Below, piece after piece: positions 23,049 to 36,178 of a stretch of DNA of 64,000 bases (its first letter is position 1; every line of letters begins with the position of its first letter). Under the pieces are notes generated by a model, which saw nothing but the letters and a program-made list of their open reading frames with translations, had not been told where the DNA came from and searched no databases. The position numbers and the translations under genes were made by a program. Source of the DNA: Halichondria panicea (lineage: Eukaryota > Porifera > Demospongiae > Suberitida > Halichondriidae); contig NC_087391.1 of assembly GCF_963675165.1 (NCBI RefSeq), positions 5,240,126 through 5,304,125 on the forward strand. Reading direction: 5' to 3'.

Positions 23049-24873
23049 ATGGCAATAAGAACTCTATTTGTGCTAGTACTGGTCATTGTGTGTGCCTCAG
23101 CAATGGAGGACATGGAGCAACCATCAAATGACAATGACTGTGAGTCCGATTAGTTTGTTGCAGTTCATTAATTATTCGATAGAGCTGAATGCATACTTTT
23201 CTCATCAATGGTGTTGCAGACATCATCACAGTTCCAGAGTCTATAGCTGTAAGAGTGAACCAGCAAGAAAATGGGAGCTTCCCAGAGACTTCCATTGAGT
23301 ATGGAAAGTTCCAATGTGCAACTAGAGGCGGTGTACTCCCACTGTGGCTAATAGATGGAGTCAGTGCAGCTAGCATCAAGACAAGGCCTGGATTTGAGGA
23401 GCTCACCTACAGTGTCCATTCCTTGCCTGAGAATGGAACGTTAACTCTACTCTATGTGCCTGGATCTGTGGAGACAAATAATTCAGGCATTAGATGTGTA
23501 GCTTTTACTGACGGAAAAGTGGTGGAGTATTCTGATATTGCTTTATTTAGTGTGTATTATTGTGAGTTGATCTATCAATATGTGCCTAGTTATTTTGGTA
23601 TGACTCTTGGTGGGGAAGCATATGCATATACTGGCTTGAAATGTTCTTTGAATACGAATGTTCTTCATGCACAGGTACTACAAATAATTGCACACCAAGT
23701 ATTGACATCACTACAGAAACAACAAGTGAGCTCCCATATATAATAATTATAAAGCAAACACTCGAGTAGGTCACTCTATGACATAAATTATGGCCAATGC
23801 AGGTTGGTACACATACATGCAAATATTGAAGTGCATGCACTTGACCATGAACTTAAACCTAAGGTTGCATGTGTTGAACTGAAGCATATAGTGATATACT
23901 ACATTCCATTGCCGATTAATCCCTTGCTTTGTATTCCTTTCTTATAGAGTAGGGGATTGCCAGACAAAGTTTTGTCTTGAGCAAGAATTGAGTCTTTGAT
24001 ACACCCAAGCTTGGCTCGCTAAAATTGATATTGTGTATTAATTCAGTAAAAACAAACAACAAAGTTCATTTTTCACTAATGTTGTGTACAAACTTTGCAG
24101 CCGATGGAGGCTCTTCGCCAACTGACAAAGGAGCAGCAATCTCCCCACAGCTCATTGCAGGTATATATGATTTGTCGTACAAGTTGAGTCTCTTTATCAG
24201 AGTGTCTCACAATAGATTAACATTTTTACGAACAATAAACTAATTAACACACTAAAACTTTATGTCATAATAGCTCTCCTTTAGAGAAACTGAACCTTTA
24301 ACACATCAGCCAATATTCTGTCTTCCCTATGTAGGTATCACTGTAATTACATTACTAGTGATGTTACTGATTGTGTTGACAATGCTCATGGCCGTATGGT
24401 GTGTGTGGACAAAGAGAAAGCGAATGATCGGTAAGCCTCTTATTAGGTTGTGTTTGCAAATTATGCATATTGTGAGGGTCAATGGCCAACAAGCTGCCAC
24501 AACAATCATCAAACAGTTTACATAATTATGTATAATACATATGTAAACTGTTTGATGCTGTATACGCATATGCATATAGGGTATGCATGCCGCAGTATGA
24601 TATCATTTTATATATGTTTACCTTAGTGCAAAAATGTACCGGTATTGGCAACCTACCAATGAAGCATAGCAAGTCTAGCCAACTTGGTGCCATATTTGAT
24701 TTTTTCTCATGTACATTTATTTATTGGCTGAATCACTAGGTCGACACGGTGATGCCGAGACAGAAAGCAATATTTACTGGAATCAATCGGGTGGCCGAAT
24801 TCTTCTCAAGAAGAGTGGGAGTGGCCAAGACATGAAGCCCGAACCAGAACCAGAACCAGAACTCACTGAATAG
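23049..24873 (+). CDS. Type I single-pass receptor-like membrane protein
   Basis: About six exons. The signal peptide is MAIRTLFVLVLVIVCASA. The ectodomain (from DYIITVPESIAVRVNQQENG) has a Cys in YGKFQCATRGG and a second in NNSGIRCVAFTDG about 60 residues later, with LPENGTLTLLYVPG between. That spacing fits one immunoglobulin-like fold held by a disulphide bond. A Thr/Ser-rich stalk with CTTNNCTPSIDITTETT follows. Then come one transmembrane helix (VITLLVMLLIVLTMLMAVWCV), a stop-transfer KRKR, and a short cytosolic tail with a possible tyrosine site (NIYW) and a Pro-Glu repeat (PEPEPEPE). No catalytic domain. The ligand is unknown; adhesion or immune-type recognition is only a guess. The stop at 24871-24873 follows ELTE. 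It is divergent from CEBPZ. Confidence 0.75.
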
Positions 24874-25282
24874 TTACAGTATAAGTTGTGATCATTACAC
24901 ACACACACTGACTCATCATTTCTTACACAATGTCATTACATGAGACGATGCTATTATTATTATTATTATTATTATTATAATTATCGTTGATTATTTTACT
25001 TGTAAAAATCAATCTCTCCTATACACTAATAGCTAGCTATATAGATGGGTGAGGGGAGAGTCAGTGCATTCACAAATTCATTGTACTTTCTGCTGCATAA
25101 TTATGTTGAGATATTGATCATTGAACACCCACGCATACAAGCTATCTGTATATGCCCGGCATACATACAGATAGGAAGTGACCTTTTACCCAGCCCATAC
25201 AGTATGGGCTGGATAAAAGGTCACTTCCTGTATATAAATCTTATCAGAGCTCTTTACCTTATAGGATCAGGATCACTGTGCA
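24874..25282. other. Intergenic region with ATT repeat and a strong hairpin
   Basis: No gene. (ATT)n lies at 24949-24978. A near-perfect inverted repeat lies at 25166-25234 (separate entry). This segment is the upstream region of BPNT1. Confidence 0.6.
25166..25234. repeat. Near-perfect long hairpin upstream of BPNT1
   Basis: The left arm AGGAAGTGACCTTTTACCCA continues as GCCCATAC. The right arm GTATGGGCTGGATAAAAGGT continues as CACTTCCT. Arms of about 27 bases with only one or two mismatches surround a loop of 2-4 bases, flanked by ATACAGAT / CTGTATAT. Confidence 0.9.
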
Positions 25283-26616
25283 ATGTCTTCTCCTCTGATG
25301 CTGCGGCTCCTCTCTGCCAGTGTAGTGGCTGCCAACAGAGCTGGACGGGTTATCAGGGAGGTACTGAAATCTGGAGAATTGTCTGTAGTGGACAAGGTGA
25401 GCACAACAACACGCACACCCGTACCCGGTACCCATTTCGATATATACAATACAGTGACTTGACTATCAATATATAAACATTTTTCTCAGGGAGGCAATGA
25501 CCCTCAGACAGAGGCAGACAGGAAGGCCCAGCGCTGCATCCTATCCACTTTGTCCACCAGATTTCCTGAAATCAATCTTCATGGAGAGGAGGTATTTATA
25601 AACTAGACCTACCCAACTTATATTTGACCTTTGCCCCCAGACACTGGAGCCGAGTGAGGAGGACCAGCAACTGACTGAGATGGGGGAGAGTGGGGATGTG
25701 CTAAAAGAGGCGTGTCCCCAGATTTACGATGGCCTGAGAGAGCGTGACTTCATTGTGTGGGTGGACCCTCTGGATGGGACGAGCGAGTTCACTCAAGGTG
25801 AGTTAATAATAATGTATTAAAGATAACGTAATGAGAATTGTTGGAGTGTGAAATGGCCTTCAACCTTGTTGAAATTAATCAATAAAAATTACAATGCACA
25901 AAATTAATGTTTCAGCTGGTTGTGAAGCAGATATTACAGTTTTAGATTTATCGTTGTTGTAACTATATAGCTGAATGATGATGCCCCTTTTGGAATTCCA
26001 CATACTTACCTTACTCATATCCTTTATAAAAGTGTTATTATGATGTCATTTTCACCACTCCGCAGGTTTCATTGAACATGTGACAGTGCTGATTGGGATT
26101 GCAGTAGGGGGCAAAGCCGTTGCAGGGGTCATTCATCAACCATTTGTTTCAGCACCCGACAATACCATGGGCAGAACCATATGGGGGTTGGTTGGTCTGG
26201 GGGTACGAGGAGCAAATTTAATCACCAATCCCCCAACAGCTGGGACCCTCCGAGTTGTAGTGACGCGTTCCCATTACACAGAAGCAGTGGAGAAGACAGT
26301 TAAGGCTATAAATCCAACTGAGTATCTAAAAGAAGGTGGCTGCGGGAATAAAGTACTGATGGTTCTCGAAGGAACAGCTGAAGCTTATATTTTTCCAAGC
26401 CGAGGGACAAAGAGATGGGACACTTGCGCAGGGGATGGGATAGTACGAGCAGCAGGAGGCGTGTTCACTGATATCCATGGAAACGATATTCTCTATGATT
26501 GTGCAAAGGATAAGGCAGCAAATCGGACTGGACTGCTGGTTACTATGGATACAGAGTTACATAAGAACATTATTAGCAAAATACCTCAATCTGTGAAAGA
26601 CGAATTTGAGAACTAA
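25283..26616 (+). CDS. BPNT1: 3'(2'),5'-bisphosphate nucleotidase 1
   Basis: Four exons, about 306 residues, close to the usual length of 308. BPNT1 converts 3'-phosphoadenosine 5'-phosphate to AMP in the cytosol, removing a by-product of sulfation; the family is Mg-dependent and lithium-sensitive. Motifs of the inositol monophosphatase superfamily are in place: GGNDPQTEADRKAQ, the acidic LHGEE at the exon 2 end, the metal-binding WVDPLDGTSEFTQ, and the second metal/substrate motif RWDTCAGDGIVRAAGG. The BPNT1-like segment GVIHQPFVS also fits. The start MSSPLMLRLLSASVVAANRA aligns with the family N-terminus. The last exon (from about 26066) is the longest. It ends 194 bases from the convergent NOP53 gene. 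Confidence 0.93.
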
Positions 26617-26810
26617 CTGATATTGTAATGATATACGTATAGCAGATAAAAAAATTTTAGCTAGATTTTACTGTTGATGATTATTACGGTTGTTCTCTTT
26701 TAACATGTTTTGTTGTCAATTGTTCAACAAAAAAATAGTATGCAGCAAATTGTTTTAACGATAAAAGCACAAACAAATTCTAACAATAATTCTACTTTTG
26801 CTATGCTGAG

Positions 26811-29458
26811 CGTTTGAAGCTTTTAAAGGGCTTTGGCAATTCCTCTGGTAACCTGTAAGGAAAAAACGACTAAAACACCGTTCTATTTCATACAACATTT
26901 GTACTTACTTGCACGATCTCTTTTCCTTCACGAGAAGCCTGTACTTTCTGCGTCTTTTCATTAACTCTCGAGGTTCAATGATGTTGCGCTTCTGTAGGCT
27001 CTTGTATCGATCCAGTGCTAGACTACCCTCAGGCTATAAACGTGGGTGGGGGGGAGAGAGGGGGGATTGCACCATTGTATATAGAAAATTACAGAATACA
27101 TATTTACATAGGACCTTCCAATAAGAACATTGAAGTACATACATGCATACTAGCTTGTCTACAATTATAATTATACTGCAATTAAACTACAATTCAGCCT
27201 AAACCAACCCACCTTCATATTTCTCAACGATCCAGTCAGTTCAGTGCTCAATTTACATTCGATATCTACCTCCTCAAACCTGCAGTTCAAACCCACACGT
27301 CACATGACCCCCTCCCTGCTACTGCAATAGTCATCACCTGTGCTTTCCCAGCCTCTGTGTTTGGTAGGGTGCCATTTTCTCATCCTCTAGTCGTCTTTTC
27401 GTCTTCTCTAGTGCAGCCACTTCTTCACTACTTATCTCCTTCTTAATGGAACGCAACCTGTGAGATGGTTGTACCTATACAGTCTGATAGTGTTACACAG
27501 TACACTAATATTTTACCTGAATACTTCATCCATTTTCATTTTTTGGGCTTTTTCTGATAACTTTAGCTTCACCTAAGAACAGAGAGATAAACTTAAAATT
27601 GGTCAATCCATAAATTATTATAATCTAGGGTCGACTAAAATTACAGACAAGCCACTTACCATTTCTCTTCTCATTTTTTCTTTCCTTCGCTGTTTCTTGG
27701 TCTTTCTGTTCTCGGCTCGTACTGGCCGTTTCAAGATGACGTCCTCGTCACTGTCACTGCCATGGCTTCCACCGCCATCACTCAGTAGTCCCTCTGTCAT
27801 CTCATCCATCCACACCTTCTCTCGTTGTGAGAAAGTGAGTTCTGCCAACTGAACTTTCTTCTCCAGTTTCTCTGCCGCTATCTCTCTCCCCTTCTCTATC
27901 TCAACTGCCATACCCAGCAGCTCCTACAGTGGAGGGGGGTAAATATAACATAATATTAGCGGCTGGTTATTATGCCTCAGGGCGTAGCTGCAGGAGGCAT
28001 ACAGTAAAAGCTCTGTGTGTAGTTGCAATAATTATAATAACAACTAACTAGCTTCTATAATAAGCTTCTAGCAACGTTTTCTTGACAAAATTAATATCAA
28101 ATAATATATTGAGAGGCAAGCTTTTTTATACAGTACAGAATGGTTGCAGTGATCAACTGTTGTAGAGCATAGGATAATTGTACGAGCATAGGGCAGCCCA
28201 CAGTGGTGGTGATCACCTGATGATCTTCAAAGGTGGGGTTATAAGACATTCCAGCATGTGGCAGTTCCACACTTGGCAGGGCAGATGGCCTCGTACCAAG
28301 CGATGCCGGTCTCTGTGTGAGGAGATAGTTATGAGTGAGTGAGATTGCTCATATCACACAATTAAGTCTTACATTTACAGGCTTCTTGCCGGTTACTTTC
28401 TGGTAATGATCGTCTGGTATACCCACAAGAGAAGCAGCTCCTGAACAAAGACATTAACACACCCGGTAGATACTCGGTCTTCTACTTTTGACATTATATA
28501 CAGACTAAAAACAACAACAATAATACAAACAGAGGATGCCTCACCGTCCTGACTCCACAAGTCCTTGCGAGCAAGAATAACGGTTGATTTGGGAGGGTTC
28601 TCTCTCACCCACTTAGCCAGCTTCTTCGATTGTTGAGTGTGTAAGGTTTGATACGAGGCACTCTTATCATAGCCCTCATCATCACCAGAGGAATCGGTCA
28701 AGCCGCTGGTGACAATCATGCTAGATTTATTACCCTTCTTTCTTTTCTGAGGGGGAAAGCCAGGGACGGCTGAGTTGGGGTGAAGCGATAGCTCTGATCG
28801 TAGAGGTTTCTTTGATTTCTTAACAGTAAACGCATTATCAGTGTCTTTGGCAAGTCTCTCCTCAAAGAAAAGCTGTTCATTTGACTTCTCAGCAGCAGGC
28901 ACTCTAAGTGGAGAGTTTAATATAATTATGAGACCCCATGTTAACAAGCTGAACATCTTTCAACAACCGTAATTATACTGATCCAATTTTAAAATTGTTA
29001 TGATGTTCTGAAAGCTTAGAAAGAGACCTTTAAAATGATGTGTTTCAATCCAAAATTTGGTTGAGGATATAATTTTGCATTTTTCGCCTTTGGACCATGG
29101 GCTATAATCCATGGTATTGGGCCGAAATTGGCAAATTCTGTCGTCTCCCAAATATAAACTTTGATTGTACCATTTGGAAGGTCTCTTTCTAAGGGTTCAG
29201 AAAATTGAACCCACCGAACTCAAGTTATGGCGACTGAAAGAGTCCCGAGCCATTGATTTATAATAAGCCCTAGGCCCTACAGTTGTTAGGAGGGGCTAGC
29301 TATAATAATTATTATTGCATGTTTTCTCACCCTGTCACTTGCTCCCTACTTCTCTCAGCCAGAAAATCCTGTACATCCTTCACATCTGTGTTCTTTCTCC
29401 AGCTTGCCTTATTCTTTTTACTAGTTTTTCTTCTCTTTGGGCCTTGTTCCTTTGACAT
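26811..29458 (-). CDS. NOP53: NOP53 (GLTSCR2/PICT1) ribosome biogenesis factor
   Basis: About ten exons, roughly 430 residues, highly basic. NOP53 recruits the exosome-associated helicase to pre-60S particles for 5.8S/ITS2 processing; in vertebrates it also holds 5S RNP and influences p53. The sequence begins [20 protein letters not shown] with [20 protein letters not shown], a conserved N-terminal motif. Further matches are [118 protein letters not shown] and [20 protein letters not shown]. The stop at 26811-26813 follows FKRSA. Introns hold a family A and a family C element. It is divergent from TOGARAM1 (336-base gap). Confidence 0.92.
27968..28110. repeat. Family C element fragment (NOP53 intron)
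   Basis: TTATGCCTCAGGGCGTAGC, GGAGGCATACAGT, then AGCTTCTATAATAAGCTTCTAG and CGTTTTCTTGAC resemble the copies at 13588 and 59268. A short piece with TGCGGCTACGCCTCGAGGCA is also present near 17670 on the opposite strand. Confidence 0.55.
28973..29255. repeat. Palindromic element family A, copy 3 (NOP53 intron)
   Basis: GATCCAATTTTAAAATTG and GAAAGCTTAGAAAGAGACC form the left arm. The right arm is GGTCTCTTTCTAAGGGTTC and CAAGTTATGGCGACTGAAAG, ending GTCCCGAGCCAT, which matches the inverted outer end of copy 1. The centre has CCATGGGCTATAATCCATGG. Confidence 0.85.
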
Positions 29459-29794
29459 CTTCTCGACAATAGCTTCTTCTCTTCTTGACCACGTGGCAAA
29501 GATTGAAAATAGGGGGGCGTGGTGGTGGATCTGTAAAAAAAGTGCAATAAAAATAAATAATAATAATTATTATTAATTAAAAAGAAAGCAAAGCTGTAAA
29601 ACAACAAAGTTCTACTAGGCCTAGCCTAAGTGTATAATTATTATCAGTCCAAGATATTCGCCGAGTTTGATCTAACAGCCAGCAAAAAGAAGATGAAAGG
29701 AGCTTTCTGTAACTGAACTGAGCTTTGGTATCCAAGACAACAAAGGCCCTGAAATAACGCTTCATTGAGCACGCTGTGCTAACTAACTGTCTCC
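29459..29794. promoter_or_regulatory. Divergent promoter region, NOP53/TOGARAM1
   Basis: 336 bases between opposite start codons. GTATCCAAGACAAC at about 29729 is close to, but not a full match for, an RFX X-box, which would suit the ciliary gene TOGARAM1. This is a weak candidate. Confidence 0.4.
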
Positions 29795-32700
29795 ATGGTC
29801 TATGCGTCAAAATCTGGAAGAGTGAATGATATGACTACCCCAGGCCCAGGCAATTCCTTTCTAAGTGATTCATTAGAAGCTAGCAGCAACAACTGGCAGA
29901 GGATGCAGTCTTCAGTGGTGGAGCCTGTAGATTATGCAAGAGAAGAAGTCAATCGAAGTGCATTCAGCACAGAGGACAAGATTTTAGGGCCTTTCCCAAA
30001 GTATGTCATCAATCTACTACGAGACGCAAACGATTGGAAAAATCGGACGTCAGGAGTAACCAAAATGCAATCCATCATCAATGGATTACCAAGTGATTAT
30101 TCGTTGGAACCTCATCTTGATGGTATTCTGGAATTGGCTACTTCTACTCTGAACGACAATCACTTTAAAGTGACACAGCTTGGATTGGAGCTCATTGCTT
30201 GTATCGTGGCTAAATTCGGAAATAGTATTAGACCGTTTTTCCCATCTCTTGTTCAGAGTATTATGAGCAAAGTGGGATCAAGTAAGTTTGTCCTCAAGCA
30301 GGCCGGTCTGCAAGTTCTCAAGGAGCTAATGGTCGCGCTAAGACCACAACCTGTCGTTAACGAAGTCATCAAGTTTGGGCTGTATCATAAACTGTCTAAA
30401 GTGCGAGAAGAATCTCTCAATTTTATCACAGTATCACTTTTGACATTTCCGAAATCCGAATTCGATCTGTCTTCAATTCTCAAAGAAGCAATTCCTACCA
30501 TGGGTGATAGCAAATCAAGAGTAAGGCAAGCCTCCTTCGAAATAGTTGCCCTGATCTGCAGTATTGAGCCTTCTGCTGTGAAGGGAACAGTTACCGAGAT
30601 TGTATCGCAACGTGATAGCCACAAGTGCAAGTACAGCACTCAGAATGGGCTCACTCTAATGGTGGCTTTTCAAACCAGACTGGCCCGCGGAACTAGTGGA
30701 GTGCCTAAACTGAACGAGAATGGAAATGTGGAATATTCTATTTCGATCTCAAACAACAAAGCCGTTGCCGTATCCGGTGACGATGTGCAATGGATCTTGG
30801 CTGGTGGTGGTGGGAAATCCCCTTCTAGTGGAGACGTGAGTGAGGTCAAAGATGGCACACTGTCCCAGCCGATACAGAGGAAAGGGTCACTGAGCAATGG
30901 AGTTGCCTCTAGTTCCAGACCGTATAGAAGTGCGGGGAAGAGACTACCCTGGGAGATGGAGGGAGAAGAATTGGTGAGTGAGCCGTGTGTTTATTTGGAC
31001 CCCTAAGTGTATATTTGAAATTCTTGCTAATTAAGTGTATTTATTTGTCTCTTGATATACTCTCGTTAAGTTAGACTTATGACTTTGTATTCGCTTACCA
31101 CATCAGTTGATCTGTACTGGAGCCTTAGGAATGCTATGAATGACAGTACCATAACACATTCATACGTTATGTTGAGTGTCATCTTCTATGGGCTGTAAAT
31201 GTGCTTTCATAAATACACTTAAACTTTACCTTATATGGTCATACACACATGTTACCGTAGGTCCGCAATCACCTGACGATGCCAGTGAAAGAATTGGCCC
31301 CTCTTCCAAATCCGCAATCCCCCAAACATCTCCCCTTCAGTCCACCCCCTGTGTCACCTTCAAAGCTACCTATCCAGCGGAAGAAAAATTACTCAGACAT
31401 GTACATGGTGAAAGTTTCGTCTACACAAAAGCCACTCGCTGCCGTACAACCTCCACCAAATACAGGAGGTCACTGGGGGAATGGGAGCTCGTTATCCAGT
31501 GCTAATGATAGGGGCCCCCCTCTGTTTACCTCTCGACATGCAAGCGTTGGTGATGAGCATACTTCCATTATGCAACCAAATGCATCCATGTCTGTTACAT
31601 GGCCTCGACCTGGAGGGGGCGGGGCACTGATGAGAGGAACCAATCAGATCACAGCAGACACATCCAAAATTACAGGAGGTAAAGCAACTTAGTCAATTAT
31701 GGTTTTTTATAATTATTTTTTCCTTGCAGCTCATAACTATGTGAAAACCAGCGTTTCTCGTCCACTGTCTAAACCTCGCGTAAGAAATCCACTCAACTCA
31801 ATGAAGCCACCATCCAATCAGAGCACAGCACACAGGGACAGCCCCACACAACTGGAGAAAGAGTTTCTCTCTTCAGGCAATGGTGGTTCTGAGACTGGGT
31901 CCATGCCAACAGGCTGGGCAGACACAAGCTGGGAGGAGGAGTACTTCACCACAATCCCTGAGGATATAACCATCTTGAATAGCTCTCTCTCATCGAGTCT
32001 ATCCTCACTGTGTGCAGGGAGGGGGGATCTGGAGGGAGCCAGGGAAGCCAGCAGTGAGGTGACTTTAATCCCTGCTGCCTTCTTTTGTGTATGTATTAAT
32101 TTTTGTGAGAATAGTGAGTCTAGGTTTGGAGATGTGTGTATTCTTTTCTCAAAGCTGCTAACTTTTTTTCACACGCTTTAATATTACCAGCATTTTACAC
32201 TCGTCAATTTGCTAACTAGCAATAATGTAATGTATGTAAATCACTCACAACAGGTTGACAAGCTCAAACACATTCGAAAGGAGGCTGCCTCTAGAAAAGC
32301 TCAGCTCTTATCAGCAGCTACCTCTGCCTCTAACTCTCCCGAGTGCTCCAGACAGTCCAGTGGGGAAACGAGAGGTCACCCCTCTAATCAAGAGCTGGCA
32401 AGGGGACGACCCTCTAATCAAGGAGAAATGTGAGTTATAATTAAGATCACTGTGTGTGTGTACACTAAAATTAACATTCCGTAAGCTCCAAACATTTGAC
32501 CATGAATCAGAACAGTTTTCTATAACAGCTTTGTTTTTTAAAAGTTTGTATTTTTCCTTTCTCGTCAGATCCACCTCGTCTGCTCCTACTAAGAAGCCAA
32601 AAAGACCCAAACCACACACCCAAAATTCCTTCCCTTCTAGTCTCAACGCTACCTTCACGACTCCATCGCGATGGCTACCCGTGGACAATGCTGACCCTAC

Positions 32701-35700
32701 TATAAACCTCAGCAAAACGTACAACCCAGGCGGTGGGCCTGATAAAACATATGCAGCCGCTTACGCTGCCAAGAAATTGACTACCCCTCCAAAATCGTTC
32801 AAATCCAGCCACTCTCAGAAAGATCGGGAGCGCTTACTAGCCGAGGGGTCAAAGGTCATGTCTATAGAAGAGCCAAGTATTGTCTCTGATACTAGCAGAG
32901 CAAATTTTGGGAAAAGAAAATCGCGAAAAGACAGTGAGGTCAGAACTAGTGGCCGTGGTACGGATATGATTGATATGGAAGTTAGCGGTAATACAAGTCA
33001 TAGACATGCGAAACCAGTCGAGCTAGTAATCAAGTCACAATCTGCCGGCTACTCCTCAGCAAAGAAACCTCCTATAGCTCCCACTACGAGTGAACCCAGC
33101 TCTGCAACACCAGAGAGAAAACGCAGTAAGCACAAGAAACCCTCTCCTCCCTTGAAACGGCAAGTTGACTTGTACGACGAGAGACAGAAATTAGAGACCT
33201 CTCAAAATGGCTCCCCAGATGATTCTTTCCAGGAGCTCCAACCTTTCAGCTCACCAGAGGCTGGGCTCAGGGAGTCACTACAGGGAATGGAGGTAGAGGA
33301 CTGGAGTGCTAAGGTCGAAGGGTTGGTGGGAATACGGCGATTGGCTGTGTATCACTCGGATGTGTTGCTGCCTCGATTGCACACCATTGTGTTGGCAGTG
33401 GAGAGAGAGGTGAGTGTGTGTGTGGGTGTGTGTGTGGGTGTGTGTGGGGTGTGTGGGTGTATACTGTGCCCTTAATTGTAGAGCTCTATAAACTGACTAG
33501 TGTGAATTTATGCCCTAGCTTGTACGTATTATTATGTATGTAGCGCATACATGTACATCATCACTGAAATTTACATAATTTTATATATTATACACTTATT
33601 GTACAGGTAAAGAACTTGCGATCATCTGTGGCCCGTGCTGCACTTGTCTGTTTTGGAGATCTGTTTGCCACCGTGGGACCTGCCATGGAGAAGGTACCTA
33701 ACTTCAGCACTGATAAACTCATGCGTTTCTTATTTTGTGTCCCTTTCATAACAATAATTATGCTTGGAATGCCGTTGCCTTTTTGTGTGTGCTAATAAAG
33801 TTATACTTGTACAACAGCTAGCTTATTTGGACTCCCCTTTCCCCTTTATAATGTGTATGTACTTTACCCATTCTTCTTAGGATCTGGACGGTATTGTGAA
33901 GGTCCTACTACACAAGGGAACAGAGTCGAATGCTTTTATACTAGAGGACGTAGAGAAGGCACTGTGTGAGATGGTAGTCAATGTCAGTCATCACAAGTGT
34001 CTCATAGCCCTCGTCAATGGGGGACTAGCGTAAGTCACACCAGCAGAGAATTGTACGCAGAAAATTGCTAAAATTTGTTTTCTATCCATTTCCGTTTTCT
34101 AAATTATCGTATGACTTGTGCTTGTCTCTCTTTCCCTACAGCCATCGCAACATTCAAGTGCGCAAAACCACAGGCAAGCACATATGCTTGATCCTAGAGG
34201 CACAGGGTCCATCGAAATTCCTCCACTCTTCAAAAGATCTCATCGATCGCACTCTTCCCGCCATTGTTCAGCTGGCCATTGACAACGCAGTGGAGGTTCG
34301 GTATTTTGGCAAGAGGTGTCTGCATCAGTTGTGGCCTCTGGCTGACTTTGAGAGGATATCCAGTCGCGTATTGACTGCCTCTCTGTTGACCAGGTCCAAG
34401 GAGGTGGTGGAGAACCTTAGAGCAAAGGTGAGGGGACTCTCTTAGCATTGTACAATGTATCAACTGTAGAACAAGAGTTATATCAGTGTAGGTGGTGGGG
34501 CAGTGGTTGGTGTGTAGCACTTTGAGAGCCAGCTTTGAAATCCAATTTTTGTGTCAATTTATGTCATGTATATTATTATGCTCTGTATGGAGATTTATAA
34601 TTATTGGTAATCTACATAATTATCATTATTAATACATTTACCTCCCTCCACAAACAGGGTCTTGGTGATCCACCCGCTGAGAACCAATCTGCCAAGACCA
34701 GGCACTCTACTTTGAGCACCGTGCGAGGCTCCAGTATTAAGCCTCTACAACATCACCACCAGGCTGACCCTGAGCCAACCCCTACTAAAGACATATCCTC
34801 TAAGAAGGCACGCAAATACTTGTCGAGTAATAGCAATCCACCTCCAGAGCCCGTGACAATGGATGTGCCCCTACCTGATGGCCTACTCGAGAAAATGAAG
34901 TCTAGTAACTGGAGCGAGAGGTTTGAGGCAGTAGCAGAGCTGGAGAGCTTTGTCAACAACTACCCAAAAGCACTGGGTCCACATTTATTAAAGGTACGTT
35001 TTATGGTTATTAGGTACATGTAGGTCTATCACATGGTGTGCTGTTGAAATGTGTGATTTCTTTTGGATCAATTATCCCCCGAGATAATTATATTTTTTTC
35101 TTTCTCTCTCTCTCTCTGTCTCAGGTATTTGACTTATTCTGCCCTCGACTGACTGATAGGAACAGTAAAGTGAACCTGCGAGCTCTGGAAGCATTCTCAA
35201 ACATAGTACCCCTTCTCTGTGACACTCTGACCCCTGTGGCCACCAATATAGTCACTGCTCTTGTGCCCAACCTAGCCTCTCGCAATGCTACCATTCATTC
35301 CAGCGCTATGACCGCCTTGGACCTTCTCATACAATGCATTGGTGAGGGATCACTGTACAGTAGAGATTACAATGTACTTGCTACAGCCAGACAGCAAAAC
35401 TATAAGTATTTAGTGATAACGATAATTATTCATATCTTTTGCAAGTACAAGAGGATCTCAGGTTGAAATTTAGCCAACCATGACTACCTATTTACACACT
35501 GTTTATGTTTACATTTGGTTTTTACACTGCATGCAACCTACTGTACAGTTACCGGTAGGGGGCAAACTGTGTTTGTGTGGTATTGTGGGATATAGAATGC
35601 ATTTATAGTGTTGATTGCTTTGTCTTATGCCCTACAGATCCGGCCCATCTCATCCAACCTGTAGCCAAAAGTGGGCAGTTTGGAAATGCTCGAGTGAGAC

Positions 35701-36178
35701 CCATTATGATCAGCAAACTAGCAGGTATGTTATAGCAATTACGATAATTATTCTGTAGCTTTAGACAATAAGTCCTATCACTAGTCTTGGTATAATTTTT
35801 ATGCTCAGATCAAAGTTTTGGAAGGGGCAAAAAACTGTCACATTTAGATTCCTTGACTGCTACATTTATGGAATAAAATGAAGCACTTGCTGTGATACTA
35901 ATTGTTTTTCGCTTTCTTTATTCCCAGATTTGACGATGTACATTTATGCCCAGAAACCGCAGCTAGTGACCCGACAAGTGGTTCCTATATTGTGGCACTT
36001 GGTCTCAGCTAAGGCTCCTCTGACTGGAGACACTCGGACTGCTGCCATGACTCTTTGTGCGGCCCTCATCTCTACAATGGGCCTAAAAACTCTCACAGAC
36101 AATGCTTCACATCTCACACCAGAGGCTCAAAGAAAATGGGACGATTTGATTTTATCACTGAGAACAGATGATGCATAG
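29795..36178 (+). CDS. TOGARAM1: TOGARAM1 (crescerin) TOG-array ciliary microtubule regulator
   Basis: Multi-exon gene, about 1350 residues. Crescerin/TOGARAM1 binds tubulin through TOG domains and controls axonemal microtubule growth in cilia. Exon 1 (to about 30972) carries a TOG-type HEAT array at residues about 75-270: LLRDANDWKNRTSGVTKMQS, LELATSTLNDNHFKVTQLGL, SKVGSSKFVLKQAGLQVLKE, MGDSKSRVRQASFEIVALIC. A long Ser/Pro-rich disordered linker follows (about 31260-33230). Two more HEAT/TOG arrays are encoded after EVEDWSAKVEGLVGIRRLA (with VKNLRSSVARAALVCFGDLF, NIQVRKTTGKHICLILEAQG, VRYFGKRCLHQLWP) and after KMKSSNWSERFEAVAELESF (RLTDRNSKVNLRALEAFSNI, LASRNATIHSSAMTALDLLI). The arrangement of N-terminal TOGs, linker and C-terminal TOGs matches the family. 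It ends RTDDA. Exact exon joins in the linker are less certain. Confidence 0.92.

Noticed and set aside
28180-28230. Possible box C/D snoRNA in a NOP53 intron (TGATGA-like words)
   Set aside because: C and D boxes with a terminal stem could not be placed at proper spacing on the host strand.
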